NCBI RefSeq assembly: GCF_004210735.1
Contig: NZ_SDZL01000032.1
Location: 1 to 33,272 of the forward strand
DNA: 33,272 nt
Direction: 5' to 3'
Source: Brevundimonas sp.
GTDB taxonomy: Bacteria; Pseudomonadota; Alphaproteobacteria; Caulobacterales; Caulobacteraceae
In this document: piece after piece, positions 33,165 through 33,272 of the stretch
Numbering within the stretch: the first letter of the stretch is position 1
How the letters are laid out: each line of letters begins with the position of its first letter
Position numbers and translations under genes: made by a program
The notes under the pieces: model-generated
What the model saw: only the letters and a program-made list of their open reading frames with translations
Told to the model about the DNA's origin: nothing
The model's database searches: none

Positions 33165-33272
33165 TTAGAAGTTGATGTCGATGGTGGCGCGGCGGTTCAG
33201 CGGCTCGCGCACGCCGTCGCCGGTGGCCTTGGCCGGGGCGGTTTCGCCCTTGCCGTCCAGCGAGATCACGCC
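33165..33272 (-). CDS. OmpA-family protein, C-terminal end only
   Basis: Only the last 35 codons are inside the window; the 5' part lies beyond its right edge. The translation contains GVISLDGKGETAPAKATGDG followed by VREPLNRRATIDINF. The NRRATIDI ending is the classic close of the OmpA C-terminal peptidoglycan-binding domain, and the terminal Phe is the usual beta-barrel protein signature. This suggests a full OmpA-type porin with a periplasmic domain, but the barrel cannot be checked here. Two hairpins lie downstream. Confidence 0.8.
   Translation of the reverse strand, partial: GVISLDGKGETAPAKATGDGVREPLNRRATIDINF

Overview
The window looks like a chromosomal segment of a Caulobacterales alphaproteobacterium, most likely a Brevundimonas or close relative. 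The signs are high GC with strong GC bias at third codon positions, alphaproteobacterial families (FYDLN_acid, DUF1150, DUF2093, BA14K-like), an FzlA-like GST-fold protein, the lptC-lptA-lptB-rpoN-hpf-ptsN order, and several leaderless-looking or GTG/TTG starts. The species is inferred from family content only. I see no prophage, insertion sequence, CRISPR array, restriction system or rRNA operon, so this is mostly core chromosome.

Layout: 1-3362 (minus) is aroA-cmk-rpsA, with rpsA cut by the window edge. 3519-5104 (plus) holds a FYDLN_acid protein, tRNA-Ala(GGC), a small heat-shock protein behind a sigma32-like promoter, and DUF1150. 5139-10631 (minus) is an envelope and regulation block, transcribed in the order rnd, lptC, lptA, lptB, rpoN, hpf, ptsN. 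It is preceded by tRNA-Leu(CAG) with its own promoter and terminator. 10955-15651 holds an NDUFA9-like SDR (plus), uppP (minus), a FieF-like cation efflux protein, fzlA and queG (plus). 15652-17386 (minus) is ilvA overlapping an FKBP-type lipoprotein. 17565-19698 is a small accessory patch: an unknown lipoprotein, a BA14K-like secreted protein, a 64-residue membrane protein, a repeat cluster and a GNAT acetyltransferase. 19869-20743 (minus) is rplU-rpmA with a terminator-like 5' leader.

21016-24977 (plus) is the most interesting unit. It encodes a polytopic membrane protein, a His-rich CDF exporter, a COG0523/CobW GTPase with a His-rich linker, DUF2093 and a WD40 propeller. The first gene has a promoter whose 17-bp spacer contains a perfect palindrome (GTTACAAAGTAAC), and the message seems to start at its ATG. 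I read this as a metal-responsive (probably zinc or a related metal) allocation and efflux module.

25036-31645 holds mtgA, an ACE-like M2 peptidase, an orphan TadG-like von Willebrand protein, a 2OG-Fe(II) oxygenase (minus), an OmpA-family lipoprotein behind a good EcfG/SigT-type general-stress promoter, and a small membrane protein. 31649-33272 (minus) is UDP-glucose dehydrogenase and the C-terminus of a second OmpA-family protein. Gene boundaries are mostly clear. Regulatory calls rest on motif matching by eye and are less certain.
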